DNA of 42,410 nucleotides from Nitrosomonadales bacterium (GCA_016213335.1 JACRAQ010000001.1:1-42410); one strand, 5' to 3'. Shown: positions 1 through 8,548, counted from the first letter of the stretch. Program-made: numbers and translations. The notes: a model not told the origin generated them from the sequence alone.

Positions 1-129
1 GGGTTTGATGGCGTTGAGCCGTTCGGTGGCCGACACGAATTCTGACATAATGCCGAACACGCGCCAGGCCTCTTTCGAGTTCCACAGTTCCGGCAATTGC
101 GAAGAGGGTATTTTGGGCTGGCTGCTCAT
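1..129 (-). CDS. LOG-family (TIGR00730-like) Rossmann protein, N-terminal fragment
   Basis: Only the first 43 codons lie in the window; the gene runs off the left edge. The visible residues include ELWNSKEAWRVFGIMSEFV followed by an ATERLNAIKP stretch. I recognise this as the leader before the Rossmann core in betaproteobacterial LOG/TIGR00730 proteins. Family members hydrolyse nucleoside 5'-monophosphates (cytokinin riboside monophosphate phosphoribohydrolase) or are annotated as lysine decarboxylase-like. The catalytic PGGxGTxxE motif is outside the window, so activity cannot be judged. The gene is divergent from polA with only 24 bases between the two start codons, so the two promoters must overlap or lie inside the coding regions. 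The family call rests on recall of a short segment. Confidence 0.7.
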   Translation of the reverse strand, partial: MSSQPKIPSSQLPELWNSKEAWRVFGIMSEFVSATERLNAIKP

Positions 130-153
130 GCTGGATGAACCCTTACACGATAA

Positions 154-2910
154 ATGAATTTAAATTCCGGTAAAACATTGCTGCTGGTTGACGGCTCATC
201 TTACCTGTATCGCGCCTTTCATGCGCTGCCGGATTTGCGCAGCCCGCTGGGCGAGCCGACCGGCGCGATCTACGGGGTGCTCAACATGCTGCGCAAATTG
301 CGCGCCGATTACCCGGCGGATTATAACGCCTGCGTGTTTGACGCAAAAGGTAAAACCTTCCGCGAGGAGTGGTACCCCGATTACAAGGCGCACCGCCCGC
401 CCATGCCGGAGGAACTCGCGGCGCAGATTGCGCCGCTGCACGAGGCTGTCGCCGCTTCCGGCTGGAACCTGCTGATGGTGGAAGGCGTGGAAGCGGACGA
501 CGTGATCGGCACGCTGGCGCAGCAGGCGGCGCAAGGCGGGGCGCGCTGCATCATCTCCACCGGCGACAAGGATCTCGCGCAACTGGTCAACCGCCGGGTG
601 CAACTGGTCAACACCATGAGCAGCGAGACGCTGGATGAAGCGGGGGTGCTGGCCAAATTCGGGGTGGCGCCGGAACGCATCGCGGACTATCTCGCGCTGA
701 TGGGCGACACCACCGATAACGTGCCGGGCGTGGCCAAGTGCGGCCCCAAGACCGCCGCGAAATGGCTGGCGCAATACGGCACGCTGGATAACCTGATCGC
801 ACACGCCGGTGAAATCGGCGGCGCGGTTGGCGACAACCTGCGCGCCGCTCTGGATTGGCTGCCGCAAGGCCGCAGGCTAGTCACGGTGAAATGCGATGTG
901 CCATTGCCCGAGCGCTACGATGAGCTGATTGCGCCAACCCAGAACGCGGAAAAAATGCGTGCGCTGCTGGAGCGCTTCGGATTCAGGAGCTGGCTGCGCG
1001 AGGTCAGCGGCGAAGCTGCTGGGCACCGCGCGGCGCCTCCCTTGCGGGCGGCCGATGGGAAGGCTGGCTGGAGGCATGCAGACTCTGCCCTCTCCCCCGC
1101 CCACACCGCCAGCGCGCACTACGAAACGCTCCTCATCGAATCACAGCTCGACGCCTGGCTGGAAACACTCCTGCGCGCCGATCTCGTTAGCCTGGACACC
1201 GAAACCACCGGCCTCGATGTGATGAATGCGCAACTGGTCGGCATCTCATTCGCCATCGAAGCGCACCGCGCCGCCTATCTGCCGCTGGCGCACCGCTACC
1301 CTGGCGCGCCGGATCAGCTCGACCGCGAGCGCACGCTGCATAAACTCAAACCCTGGCTGGAAAGCGCGCGCCACAAGAAGCTGGGGCAGAACCTCAAGTT
1401 TGATCAGCACGTTTTCGCCAACCACGGTATCCGCCTTGCTGGCATACACGACGATACGCTTCTGCAATCCTACGTGCTGGAATCACACAGGCCGCATGAC
1501 CTGGAAAACCTGGTGCAGCGCCACCTGGGGCTGCATACTCTCAGCTATGCAGATGTAGTGGGTAAAGGCACAAAGCAGATCGGGTTCGACCAGGTCGAGC
1601 TTGCTACCGCCACGCGCTACGCGGCAGAGGACGCCGACATCACCCTGCAACTGCACCAGTTTTTCGCGCCGCAACTGACCGGCAGGCTGGCCGGGGTTTA
1701 CCGCGATATCGAGATGCCGGTGCGCGAAGTACTATTCAAGATGGAGCGCAACGGGGTACTGATTGATTGCGCCATGCTGGCGCGGCAGAGCCGTGAGCTG
1801 GGCGAAAAACTCATCGCCATCGAGGCGCAGGCTTTCGCGGCGGCGGGACAGCCGTTCAACCTGAGTTCCCCCAAGCAGTTGCAGGAGATCCTGTTCGACA
1901 AGCTCGGCATCCCGCCGAAGAAAAAAACTGCGGCCGGAGCGCGCTCCACCGACGAGGAGGTGCTGCAGGAACTGGCTCTCGATTACCCACTGCCGAAAAT
2001 CCTGCTGGAGCACCGCAGCCTGGCCAAACTGAAATCCACCTACACTGACAAGCTGCCGCAGATGGTGAACAGGCGCACCGGGCGCGTGCACACCAGCTAC
2101 GCGCAGGCGGTGGCGATAACGGGAAGACTGGCTTCCAGCGACCCCAACCTGCAAAACATTCCGATCCGCACCCAGGAAGGCCGGCGTATCCGCGAGGCAT
2201 TTATCGCGCCGCCCGGCAGCCGCATCGTGTCGGCGGACTACTCTCAAATCGAATTGCGCATCATGGCCCACCTCTCCGGCGACGAGGGGCTGCTGCGCGC
2301 ATTCGCCAAAGGGGAGGACATCCACCGCGCCACCGCCGCAGAAGTGTTCGGCATCGCGCCCGGCACGGTGAGCAATGAGCAGCGCCGCTATGCCAAGGTC
2401 ATCAACTTCGGTTTGATCTACGGCATGTCTTCCCACGGCTTGGCCAGACAGCTTGGCATCGAGCGTGCCGCCGCGCAGCAATACATGGATTTGTATTTTG
2501 CGCGCTACCCCGGCGTAAAAAATTATATGGACAGCACGCGGGAGCAGGCCAGACAGCAAGGTTTTGTCGAAACCGCCTTCGGCAGGAGATTGTGGCTGCC
2601 GGAAATCAACGGCGGCAACGGCATGCGCAGGCAGGCCGCCGAGCGCGCCGCCATCAACGCCCCGATGCAAGGCACGGCGGCGGACCTGATCAAGCTCGCC
2701 ATGACCGCCGTGCAGGACTGGCTGGATAAAGAAAAGCTGCAAACCCGCCTCATCATGCAGGTGCATGACGAACTGGTGCTCGAGGTGCCGGAGCACGAAC
2801 TGGCCCATACACAAGAAAATCTGCGCGGCCTGATGTGCGGCGTCGCCAAGCTCAAGGCATCGCTGGAAGTGGGGATGGGGGTGGGGAGTAACTGGGATGA
2901 GGCGCATTAG
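154..2910 (+). CDS. polA: DNA polymerase I
   Basis: This 918-residue protein fills gaps and removes RNA primers during lagging-strand synthesis and excision repair. All three domains are present. The N-terminal 5'-3' exonuclease begins with LLVDGSSYLYRAFHALP near residue 10. The 3'-5' proofreading domain keeps its acidic motifs: DTETTGLD near residue 347, GQNLKFDQH near 413 and the YAAEDAD motif near 490. The polymerase domain has motif A (DYSQIELRIMAHLSGD, near 694), the O-helix (RRYAKVINFGLIYG, near 743) and motif C (MQVHDELVLEVP, near 867). Length is close to the E. coli enzyme (928 residues). About 30 residues after the exonuclease domain, near residues 285-315, are Ala/His-rich and look like a linker. 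The ATG at 154 is the natural start because the N-terminal motif follows at once. Nothing looks broken. Confidence 0.98.
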   Translation: MNLNSGKTLLLVDGSSYLYRAFHALPDLRSPLGEPTGAIYGVLNMLRKLRADYPADYNACVFDAKGKTFREEWYPDYKAHRPPMPEELAAQIAPLHEAVAASGWNLLMVEGVEADDVIGTLAQQAAQGGARCIISTGDKDLAQLVNRRVQLVNTMSSETLDEAGVLAKFGVAPERIADYLALMGDTTDNVPGVAKCGPKTAAKWLAQYGTLDNLIAHAGEIGGAVGDNLRAALDWLPQGRRLVTVKCDVPLPERYDELIAPTQNAEKMRALLERFGFRSWLREVSGEAAGHRAAPPLRAADGKAGWRHADSALSPAHTASAHYETLLIESQLDAWLETLLRADLVSLDTETTGLDVMNAQLVGISFAIEAHRAAYLPLAHRYPGAPDQLDRERTLHKLKPWLESARHKKLGQNLKFDQHVFANHGIRLAGIHDDTLLQSYVLESHRPHDLENLVQRHLGLHTLSYADVVGKGTKQIGFDQVELATATRYAAEDADITLQLHQFFAPQLTGRLAGVYRDIEMPVREVLFKMERNGVLIDCAMLARQSRELGEKLIAIEAQAFAAAGQPFNLSSPKQLQEILFDKLGIPPKKKTAAGARSTDEEVLQELALDYPLPKILLEHRSLAKLKSTYTDKLPQMVNRRTGRVHTSYAQAVAITGRLASSDPNLQNIPIRTQEGRRIREAFIAPPGSRIVSADYSQIELRIMAHLSGDEGLLRAFAKGEDIHRATAAEVFGIAPGTVSNEQRRYAKVINFGLIYGMSSHGLARQLGIERAAAQQYMDLYFARYPGVKNYMDSTREQARQQGFVETAFGRRLWLPEINGGNGMRRQAAERAAINAPMQGTAADLIKLAMTAVQDWLDKEKLQTRLIMQVHDELVLEVPEHELAHTQENLRGLMCGVAKLKASLEVGMGVGSNWDEAH

Positions 2911-3151
2911 GACTGCCAGCCACACATCTATCCCGTAACCGGCAATTTCCTCAAGCTGCCGGGACCGAAATTTCCCAAAACTGATAATTCCGGTCTGCCG
3001 CAATGATTGGGGCAGGAGAATTTGTCCCGGCATAATTGGCCGCACCGCTTATTTCCAGATAAGGATGAGGCGGCGTTACTGCTTACTTTCAGGGAGGCAG
3101 CCTGGTTACGCGCCCCCCGAATTGCCATAGCCGGAACCAGTCCTTGATGGA

Positions 3152-3168
3152 TGGCATAAAATTTGCGT
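3152..3168 (+). promoter_or_regulatory. Sigma-54 (-24/-12) promoter for the PEP-CTERM gene
   Basis: The sequence TGGCATAAAATTTGCGT has GG at 3153-3154 and GC at 3165-3166, exactly 10 bases apart as RpoN promoters require. It matches the TGGCAC-N5-TTGC consensus at most positions. It lies in the 405-base gap after polA, about 160 bases before the PEP-CTERM start. PEP-CTERM genes are known to be driven by RpoN with the PrsK/PrsR two-component system in several betaproteobacteria, so the site fits its gene. The predicted start is near 3178, giving a leader of about 135 bases. Confidence 0.75.
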
Positions 3169-3208
3169 CTTAAACTCGTCCCAGTAGCGAAATCTGGCTT
3201 AATGTACC

Positions 3209-3222
3209 TGTACTTTAGTACA
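3209..3222. promoter_or_regulatory. Perfect palindrome TGTACT-TT-AGTACA in the PEP-CTERM leader
   Basis: Two perfect 6-base arms are separated by TT, and an extra TGTACC half-site sits just before them at 3203-3208. The element lies about 30 bases downstream of the predicted sigma-54 start, so it may be an operator or a small RNA hairpin. No known regulator is assigned. Confidence 0.35.
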
Positions 3223-3315
3223 ATGGCGGCGGCTGAAATTATTTAGTATGCTCGGCTCCGCAAAGTAAATCAGCTTTTGCAGCAAACCGGCGGGTTGCTG
3301 TTCATGGAGGTTATT

Positions 3316-4218
3316 GTGAGAATCAAAACGTTATCGCTATCGGCTGCGCTTTTGACCGGCTTGACCTGTAGTCAAGCCTGGGCGCAGGTAGCATGGATTG
3401 ACAGCGCTTCGCTCATCAGTTCAACAGAATATTACACGGAGATGGCCGGGCTGGATCTGGGCAATGTCGCCGTAATGACAGGCGGAGGGAACGGCGCGAA
3501 CGTTGGCGATCCCACTGGCCGGAATGACGATGGCTTCATGGCTGTCTCGCTTGGCTTCTCATTTTCGTTCTACGGCAACAGCTACTCGAGTCTCTATGCC
3601 AACAATAATGGCAATATCACCTTTGGCAATGGATTGGCCGCCTATACCCCCGATGCGATGGAGCCGCTGGGAGCAAACCTGCCAATCATCGCCCCCTTCT
3701 TCGCTGATGCGGATACGCGTAACCCCCTGAGCGGCGTGATGCACGTGAACACCACCGTTGCCAACCAGGCCATCGTGACCTGGGATTCGGTCGGCTATTA
3801 TAATCAGCACGCTGACTTGCTCAATTCCTTTCAGCTGGTGATACGCGGCGCCGACTATACGGTTCCTGCCGGCGAGGGAATGATCGGCTTCTTCTGGAAA
3901 ACGATGGGGTGGGAAGTGGGCGATTCGAGCGGTGGCAGCGGCGGGTTTAACCAATCGGGGTTTGGAACTGCTGCTGCGATCGGGTTCGGCGACGGGTCGT
4001 CAAACGGACTGGTGCTGGATTACTCCATGCTGGATGGCGTCGCCAGCGTCGTGCAGAACCACCACATCTGGTTCAATATCAGCGGGGGGCAGCCCGTACT
4101 TGCCACCGCGCCACCTCCTCCTCCGGCTGTCCCCGAGCCAGAAACCTATGCCATGCTGCTGGCTGGCTTGGGCTGGCTGGGTTTCACCGCACGGCGCAGG
4201 AAACAGCGCAACGCCTGA
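3316..4218 (+). CDS. PEP-CTERM sorting-signal exported protein
   Basis: An exported protein of about 300 residues, probably processed by an exosortase encoded elsewhere. The tail carries the signature: VPEPETYAM, a short hydrophobic helix (LLAGLGWLGF) and a basic end (ARRRKQR). A Pro-rich spacer precedes it. The N-terminus is a signal peptide with likely cleavage after SQAWA. I chose GTG 3316 because a GGAGG sits 5 bases upstream at 3306-3310; an in-frame ATG at 3304 overlaps that ribosome site and a TTG at 3277 has none. The body is rich in Gly, Asn and Tyr and contains SLGFSFSFYGNSYSSLYANN, which resembles nidogen-like or beta-sandwich domains of other PEP-CTERM proteins. Substrate and role are unknown; such proteins usually go with exopolysaccharide or biofilm production. 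A terminator follows directly, so it is monocistronic. Confidence 0.9.
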   Translation: MRIKTLSLSAALLTGLTCSQAWAQVAWIDSASLISSTEYYTEMAGLDLGNVAVMTGGGNGANVGDPTGRNDDGFMAVSLGFSFSFYGNSYSSLYANNNGNITFGNGLAAYTPDAMEPLGANLPIIAPFFADADTRNPLSGVMHVNTTVANQAIVTWDSVGYYNQHADLLNSFQLVIRGADYTVPAGEGMIGFFWKTMGWEVGDSSGGSGGFNQSGFGTAAAIGFGDGSSNGLVLDYSMLDGVASVVQNHHIWFNISGGQPVLATAPPPPPAVPEPETYAMLLAGLGWLGFTARRRKQRNA

Positions 4219-4240
4219 GCTAGATGCTGATTTCTCCCGC

Positions 4241-4270
4241 AACCCCGCTCCCGCAGCGGGGTTGGTTTTT
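4241..4270 (+). terminator. Rho-independent terminator after the PEP-CTERM gene
   Basis: A perfect 9-base stem, AACCCCGCT with AGCGGGGTT, encloses a 5-base loop and is followed by GGTTTTT. It starts 22 bases after the stop codon at 4218. Confidence 0.9.
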
Positions 4271-4333
4271 GTGGCGGCACCCCGCGGAAAATCAAAAAAC
4301 TGCGCTTGACCGGTATCGCCCCCTGCACGCAGA

Positions 4334-5578
4334 TCAATCCGGCAAGGCGATCTTGTTGCCGGTGCTGAACTGGTAATCGTGAAAGATGTGCTCGGCGCTG
4401 AGGATCTGGTAGCTGCCATCCGCCAGGCGGCGTGTGGTGTCCTTGAGGCGGTAGGTGTAATGCCCGCAGGTCCAGCATTTGAAATTGCGCATGTGGGTAC
4501 ACAAGCAGGTCTTGTCCATCACGGAAATATTCTTCGCGTCCGGGTGCGCCGCCACCTCGCGGTTATAGGCGTCAATGTAGGAACAGTTGCCGCTGGCATC
4601 AAGCAGATAACCGTAGGATTCGCAGCCGGGGCGGATGCCGGACCCGATGGCCGGAGTGTTTTTCAGCATGCGCATGGGGTAACCGGTCGGTGAAATGGTG
4701 TTAACCACGATGTCGTCTTCGCCGGCCTTGTAGTATTCCTGCATTACGTCTTTCGGCAATCCGCATTCGCGCGCCACGGTAAAGCGGGTCGCCACCTGAA
4801 CCGCTGCCGCTCCCTGCTCGAGAAACGATACGGCATCACTGCCGGTAAAGATGCCGCCTGCCGGAATCAGCGGAATATCGAGTTTCTCGGCCTGCAAATA
4901 CTGCCGGATTTCGTTCACGATGGTGCGCAAATCATATTTCGCCCAATCCATACCGAACCCGAGGTGGCCGCCCGCCAGGGGGCCTTCCACCACCACGAAG
5001 TCCGGCAACCGGCCGGTCTTGGCATTTTTGCGCAGGAACAGCTGCAGCGCGCGCAGCGAGGAGACGATGATTCCCAGCTTGGCGTCACGGAAACGCGGGT
5101 GGTCTTCCATGAGAGCAAACGAGCCGAGATGGAGACCGGCTGCCAGCGTGATGCCGTCAATCCCGGCATCCAGCGCACCGCGCAAACGCACCGCAAGGGT
5201 TTCACGCGGGGCGTTCATGGTGAGCTTTTCCATGCAGTTGATAAAGATCATGCCCGCGCCGCGCTTGCTCTGCATGGTGTGCTCAACGTGCAGGCGCGTA
5301 GCCTCGGCAACCTGGCCGAGGTCAAATTTCACCGCCGACTTGTTGGAGTTGTCCAGGTTGTACTTGTACTGCCGGAGCTTATCCTTGACGAAATCGGTGT
5401 CGTAGCGGCGGTCTGTTACGGTGGGCAGCATGGCATCGGAAATGTGCCCCACACCGCCCAGGCGGGCCGCTTCCAGTGCCAGCTCCGCCGTGGAAATATC
5501 CACGCCCATGCCGCCGATCACGACCGGCACCAGTTCCTGCTTGCCGAAGCGCAAGCGGAAGTCATCCACGCATTTCAT
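4334..5578 (-). CDS. Nitronate monooxygenase / 2-nitropropane dioxygenase-like flavoprotein
   Basis: A TIM-barrel FMN enzyme of about 414 residues. Family motifs seen are VVIGGMGVDIS at the N-terminus, LPDFVVVEGPLAGGHLGFG (phosphate/FMN loop), IPLIPAGGI and AAAVQVATRF. Known relatives oxidise alkyl nitronates, but many homologues are enoyl-ACP reductase-like or uncharacterised. The last 60 residues carry a tight Cys cluster (about C360, C362, C370 and C373, pattern CxC-x7-CxxC) that the classical enzyme lacks; it may bind zinc or an Fe-S cluster. Two ATGs compete at 5584 and 5578. The AAAGG abuts the first and is 6 bases from the second, so I prefer 5578. The gene begins 24 bases after the hemN stop and is probably co-transcribed with it. 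Exact substrate unknown. Confidence 0.8.
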   Translation of the reverse strand: MKCVDDFRLRFGKQELVPVVIGGMGVDISTAELALEAARLGGVGHISDAMLPTVTDRRYDTDFVKDKLRQYKYNLDNSNKSAVKFDLGQVAEATRLHVEHTMQSKRGAGMIFINCMEKLTMNAPRETLAVRLRGALDAGIDGITLAAGLHLGSFALMEDHPRFRDAKLGIIVSSLRALQLFLRKNAKTGRLPDFVVVEGPLAGGHLGFGMDWAKYDLRTIVNEIRQYLQAEKLDIPLIPAGGIFTGSDAVSFLEQGAAAVQVATRFTVARECGLPKDVMQEYYKAGEDDIVVNTISPTGYPMRMLKNTPAIGSGIRPGCESYGYLLDASGNCSYIDAYNREVAAHPDAKNISVMDKTCLCTHMRNFKCWTCGHYTYRLKDTTRRLADGSYQILSAEHIFHDYQFSTGNKIALPD

Positions 5579-5601
5579 TGCCATCCTTTCGAAACAGGCT
5601 G

Positions 5602-7005
5602 CTATATTACCTTGGAATAGCGGGCATGCTCCTGTCTCGTGCGCAGATATTTGTCAAAAACCATGCAGATGTTGCGGATCAACATGCGCCCCTTGGGGGT
5701 AACGCCGATCCATTCGGGGGTGAGCTTGAGCAGCCCTTCGCGCTCATATTCGCGCAGCTCCTCCAGCTCGGTGGCAAAATAGCGATCAAAATCTATCAGA
5801 TAGGCGATGTTGAACGATTCCTTGGAAATCTCGAAATGGCACATCAAAGCCTGGATGATGGCACGGCGCACCAGGTCGTCGGCATCCAGTTCCATGCCTC
5901 GCATTATGGGCAGTTCGTCGCGGTCCAAGGCGTCGTAGTATTCTTCCAGCTCGCGGTAATTCTGGCTGTAAGTCGGCCCTATCTTGCCGATCGCGCTCAC
6001 GCCCAGCGCCACCAGATCGCAGTCGGAATGTGTGGAATAACCTTGAAAGTTGCGGTGCAGCCTGCCTTGGCGCTGCGCCACCGCCAGCTCGTCGTCCGGC
6101 TTGGCAAAATGATCCATGCCGATATAGACATAACCGGCGTCAGTCAAGGTTCTCACCGCAAGGCTTAAAATGTCCAGTTTGACCTGCGGCGCCGGTAACT
6201 CTTCTTCGTGAATGCGGCGCTGCGGCTTGAAAATGGTGGGCATGTGCGCATAGTTATAAATGGACAGGCGATCCGGATTTGCGGCAATCACCTTTTCCAG
6301 CGTGGCCTTGAATCCATCCAGACTCTGTTTCGGCAAGCCGTAAATGAGGTCTATGCTGACTGACTTGAAGCCGTTGGCGCGCGCCGCGCGGATGACCTGG
6401 AGGGTTTCTTCTTCGCTCTGGATACGGTTTACCGCGCGCTGCACCAGCGGGTCAAAGTCCTGCACGCCAAGGCTGATGCGGTTGAAACCCAGCTCGGAGA
6501 GCAATATGACGGTTTGGTCGCTGACCTTGCGCGGGTCAATTTCGATGGAATACTCGCCGTTTTCCACCAGCTTGAAGTGCTGGCGGGTCGCATCCATCAG
6601 CCTGCGCATCAAATCATCGCTGAGGAAAGTCGGCGTACCGCCCCCCCAGTGCAGTTGCTCGACCCGCTGCCCTTCGCCCAGCAAGGCGGCTTGCATGGAT
6701 AGCTCCTTGATTAGATAGCGAACATAATCATCCGCCTTACTGAGATCCTTGGTGATGATTTTGTTGCACGCGCAATAAAAACACAGCGTATTACAGAACG
6801 GGATATGCACATATAGCGACAGTGGCCTGCTGATGCCGCCAATCTCGCGCTTGGCTACCCAACTGCGATAGCTTTCTGCGTTGAATTCCTCGACAAAACG
6901 ATCGGCGGTGGGATAGGAGGTATAGCGCGGGCCGTTCTTGTCCAGCCTGCGGATCAAGTCCAGATCCACTTCCAGTTCAGATGTTGCTTTTACGCTCGAT
7001 GGCAT
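5602..7005 (-). CDS. hemN: Oxygen-independent coproporphyrinogen III oxidase
   Basis: A radical-SAM enzyme of 467 residues that decarboxylates coproporphyrinogen III to protoporphyrinogen IX without oxygen in the cytoplasm. The N-terminal NGPRYTSYPTADRF is typical of true HemN rather than HemW. The SAM cluster motif is CNTLCFYCAC (C71, C75, C78 and the extra C80 characteristic of HemN). The SAM-binding LHWGGGTPTFL follows near residue 120, and the GVQDFD and IDLIYGLP motifs are present. Length matches E. coli HemN (457). It is divergent from fnr; a perfect FNR box at 7063-7076 lies 40.5 bases from the start site expected from a CATAAT at 7041-7036. This is the arrangement of an FNR-activated promoter, as known for hemN in other bacteria. 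Confidence 0.97.
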   Translation of the reverse strand: MPSSVKATSELEVDLDLIRRLDKNGPRYTSYPTADRFVEEFNAESYRSWVAKREIGGISRPLSLYVHIPFCNTLCFYCACNKIITKDLSKADDYVRYLIKELSMQAALLGEGQRVEQLHWGGGTPTFLSDDLMRRLMDATRQHFKLVENGEYSIEIDPRKVSDQTVILLSELGFNRISLGVQDFDPLVQRAVNRIQSEEETLQVIRAARANGFKSVSIDLIYGLPKQSLDGFKATLEKVIAANPDRLSIYNYAHMPTIFKPQRRIHEEELPAPQVKLDILSLAVRTLTDAGYVYIGMDHFAKPDDELAVAQRQGRLHRNFQGYSTHSDCDLVALGVSAIGKIGPTYSQNYRELEEYYDALDRDELPIMRGMELDADDLVRRAIIQALMCHFEISKESFNIAYLIDFDRYFATELEELREYEREGLLKLTPEWIGVTPKGRMLIRNICMVFDKYLRTRQEHARYSKVI

Positions 7006-7035
7006 AGTGGCTCCGAAAATTTAAAAACGTCACGA

Positions 7036-7041
7036 ATTATG
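7036..7041 (-). promoter_or_regulatory. Candidate -10 box of the hemN promoter
   Basis: Read on the minus strand the hexamer is CATAAT (5 of 6 match to TATAAT). Transcription would start near 7029. The FNR box centre (7069.5) is then about 41 bases upstream, the class II activator position. No -35 hexamer is needed in that class. Confidence 0.55.
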
Positions 7042-7062
7042 CTAGTTAGCCGTATTGTGCAT

Positions 7063-7076
7063 TTGATGTAAATCAA
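7063..7076. promoter_or_regulatory. FNR box between hemN and fnr
   Basis: TTGATGTAAATCAA is a perfect match to the FNR consensus TTGAT-N4-ATCAA. It lies in the 115-base gap between the divergent hemN and fnr genes. It is well placed to activate hemN, and could also mediate autoregulation of fnr. Confidence 0.9.
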
Positions 7077-7120
7077 AACACGTGCCATAATTAACCACTA
7101 AGTAATAAAGAAACAACGAC

Positions 7121-7855
7121 GTGCAAAAACCTGTCTCTCTGGCCCCGCTTAGAGTCGCTTGCTCCGGTTGCAACCTGCGCGAGCTGTGCATGCCCATGGA
7201 CCTCACCAACACGGACATGGAACAGCTGGACGAGCTAACCTGCATCAAACACGCCTACCAGCGCGGCGACTTCCTGTACCGTAGCGGCGCAAAATTCCAG
7301 TCGTTGTACGCCATCCGTACCGGTTTTTTCAAAACCCAGGTGCTGCATGAAGACGGACGCGAACAGGTTACCGGCTTCCAGATGGCCGGGGAGATCATCG
7401 GCATGGACGCCATCAGCAGCGATGCACACGCCTGTGACGCCATCGCCCTGGAAGACAGCGAAGTCTGCGAAATCCCCTTCAGCCGCATGGAAGAGCTCAG
7501 CCGCAAGCTCCCTTCGCTGCAGCGCCATCTGCACCGCATCCTGAGCCGCGAAATCGTGCGCGACCAGGGCATCATGTTGCTGCTCGGCTCGATGCGCGCG
7601 GAAGAACGGCTGGCTGCCTTCCTGCTTAACCTGTCGCAACGCTTTGCGGCGCGCGGCTACTCCCCGACCTCGTTCTATTTGCGCATGACGCGCCAGGAAA
7701 TCGGCAGTTATCTCGGCATGAAACTCGAAACCGTCAGCCGCACTCTGTCGAACTTCCAGGGGGCGGGCCTGATTACCATACGCAACAAATCGGTGGAAAT
7801 CCACAACCTGCAAAAACTGCAACGATTTGTCGGCCCCCCGCCTGAATGCGGCTGA
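7121..7855 (+). CDS. fnr: FNR-type oxygen-sensing transcription regulator
   Basis: A Crp/Fnr-family activator of 244 residues. It carries the full cysteine set for an oxygen-labile [4Fe-4S] cluster: C14, C17 and C23 in ACSGCNLRELC plus C105 in the cNMP-like domain. The helix-turn-helix near residues 185-212 has the recognition helix ETVSR, whose Glu-Ser-Arg contacts define TTGAT specificity. So it should recognise the boxes at 7063, 8123 and probably 20196. The start is GTG 7121, confirmed by the position of the N-terminal cysteines; no strong ribosome site is visible, only an AAAG 11-14 bases upstream. It could alternatively be called Anr. Target genes in this window include heme synthesis and terminal reductases. 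Confidence 0.96.
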   Translation: MQKPVSLAPLRVACSGCNLRELCMPMDLTNTDMEQLDELTCIKHAYQRGDFLYRSGAKFQSLYAIRTGFFKTQVLHEDGREQVTGFQMAGEIIGMDAISSDAHACDAIALEDSEVCEIPFSRMEELSRKLPSLQRHLHRILSREIVRDQGIMLLLGSMRAEERLAAFLLNLSQRFAARGYSPTSFYLRMTRQEIGSYLGMKLETVSRTLSNFQGAGLITIRNKSVEIHNLQKLQRFVGPPPECG

Positions 7856-8236
7856 CAATGCCGCTGGTTGCCGTTGGCCTCCCATGTAGCGACAGGACAA
7901 TGTGACCATGCATCGCCGCGCGGGTTTCACGTTACGCCGGCAATTATTATGAAGTGCTGTCAACGAAGCATTCGGCTAAACCGTTTTATTCCTTGACCGC
8001 AGTTCTGTTTGACTGTTGCGGACTGCGGTTAAGAGAGCGGCACGGATAGTTTGCCGCCGCCACCCCTTCCACGCGACTCATCATCAGAAGGGGGTGTTAC
8101 CGGCGCTGGCCCCTGTCGAAACTTGATTTACATCAAGCGGCACAGGGTTGTTCTGACACAAAATACCGGCGGCTGAAATTAGGCTGCCGTGACTGTACGA
8201 TGTTGTATTAATTAACCCCCATAGGAGAAATGCGAA
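7856..8236. other. fnr-cytochrome c intergenic region (381 bases)
   Basis: No gene is seen here. It holds a perfect inverted repeat, ACCGCAGT at 7996-8003 with ACTGCGGT at 8022-8029 around an 18-base loop, of unknown role and without a T tract. It also holds an FNR box at 8123-8136 and a weak -10 (CAAAAT, 8159-8164). A good ribosome site, AGGAG at 8223-8227, precedes the cytochrome. Confidence 0.6.
8123..8136. promoter_or_regulatory. FNR box upstream of the cytochrome c gene
   Basis: TTGATTTACATCAA is a perfect FNR consensus. Its centre (8129.5) is about 41.5 bases before a start expected near 8171 from the CAAAAT hexamer at 8159-8164, which is again the class II activator spacing. Confidence 0.88.
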
Positions 8237-8548
8237 ATGAAAAAAGCCTTGATCATTGCTGGAATCGCCGCCTGCTGCCTGAGCGCTCCCGCCATTGCCG
8301 ATCCCGCAGCCGATGCCAAAAAAGCAGGCTGCATGAACTGCCACGCGGTGGACAAGAAAGTCGTCGGCCCCAGCTTTAAAGACGTCTCTGCCAAATACAA
8401 AGGCGATGCCGGCGCCGTAGACAAGATGATCGCCAAAGTAAACGCTGGCGGATCTGGCGCTTGGGGCCCGATGCCGATGCCGGCGCAAAAAGGCAGGCTG
8501 CCCGATGCCGAGCTGAAAGCGGTGGTAACTTGGGCGCTGGCGCAATAA
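8237..8548 (+). CDS. Small periplasmic class I cytochrome c (c551/c552 type)
   Basis: A 103-residue precursor with a signal peptide cleaved near SAPAIA-DP, leaving a mature protein of about 82 residues. It has one heme c motif, CMNCH at residues 32-36, and an axial Met in the GPMPMPAQ loop (M81 likely). Cytochromes of this size shuttle electrons in the periplasm to terminal oxidases, nitrite reductases or nitric oxide reductases. An AGGAG lies 9 bases before the ATG. The upstream FNR box predicts expression at low oxygen. It is a plausible donor to the CuA subunit encoded at 19161-19706, but that link is inferred from context only. A stem-loop follows at 8602, so it is probably transcribed alone. 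Confidence 0.93.
   Translation: MKKALIIAGIAACCLSAPAIADPAADAKKAGCMNCHAVDKKVVGPSFKDVSAKYKGDAGAVDKMIAKVNAGGSGAWGPMPMPAQKGRLPDAELKAVVTWALAQ

Noticed and set aside
2938-2962. CCGGCA/TGCCGG stem after polA as a terminator
   Set aside because: Only six base pairs, a 12-base loop and no T tract.
1732-3045. Long minus-strand frame of 437 codons opposite polA
   Set aside because: It lies entirely over the conserved polymerase domain of polA and its His/Gln/Arg-rich translation has no domain; it is a GC-bias shadow.
3228-8180. A 14-base match, GGCGGCTGAAATTA, upstream of both the PEP-CTERM gene and the cytochrome c gene
   Set aside because: A few such matches are expected by chance in 42 kb, and the flanking promoter types differ.
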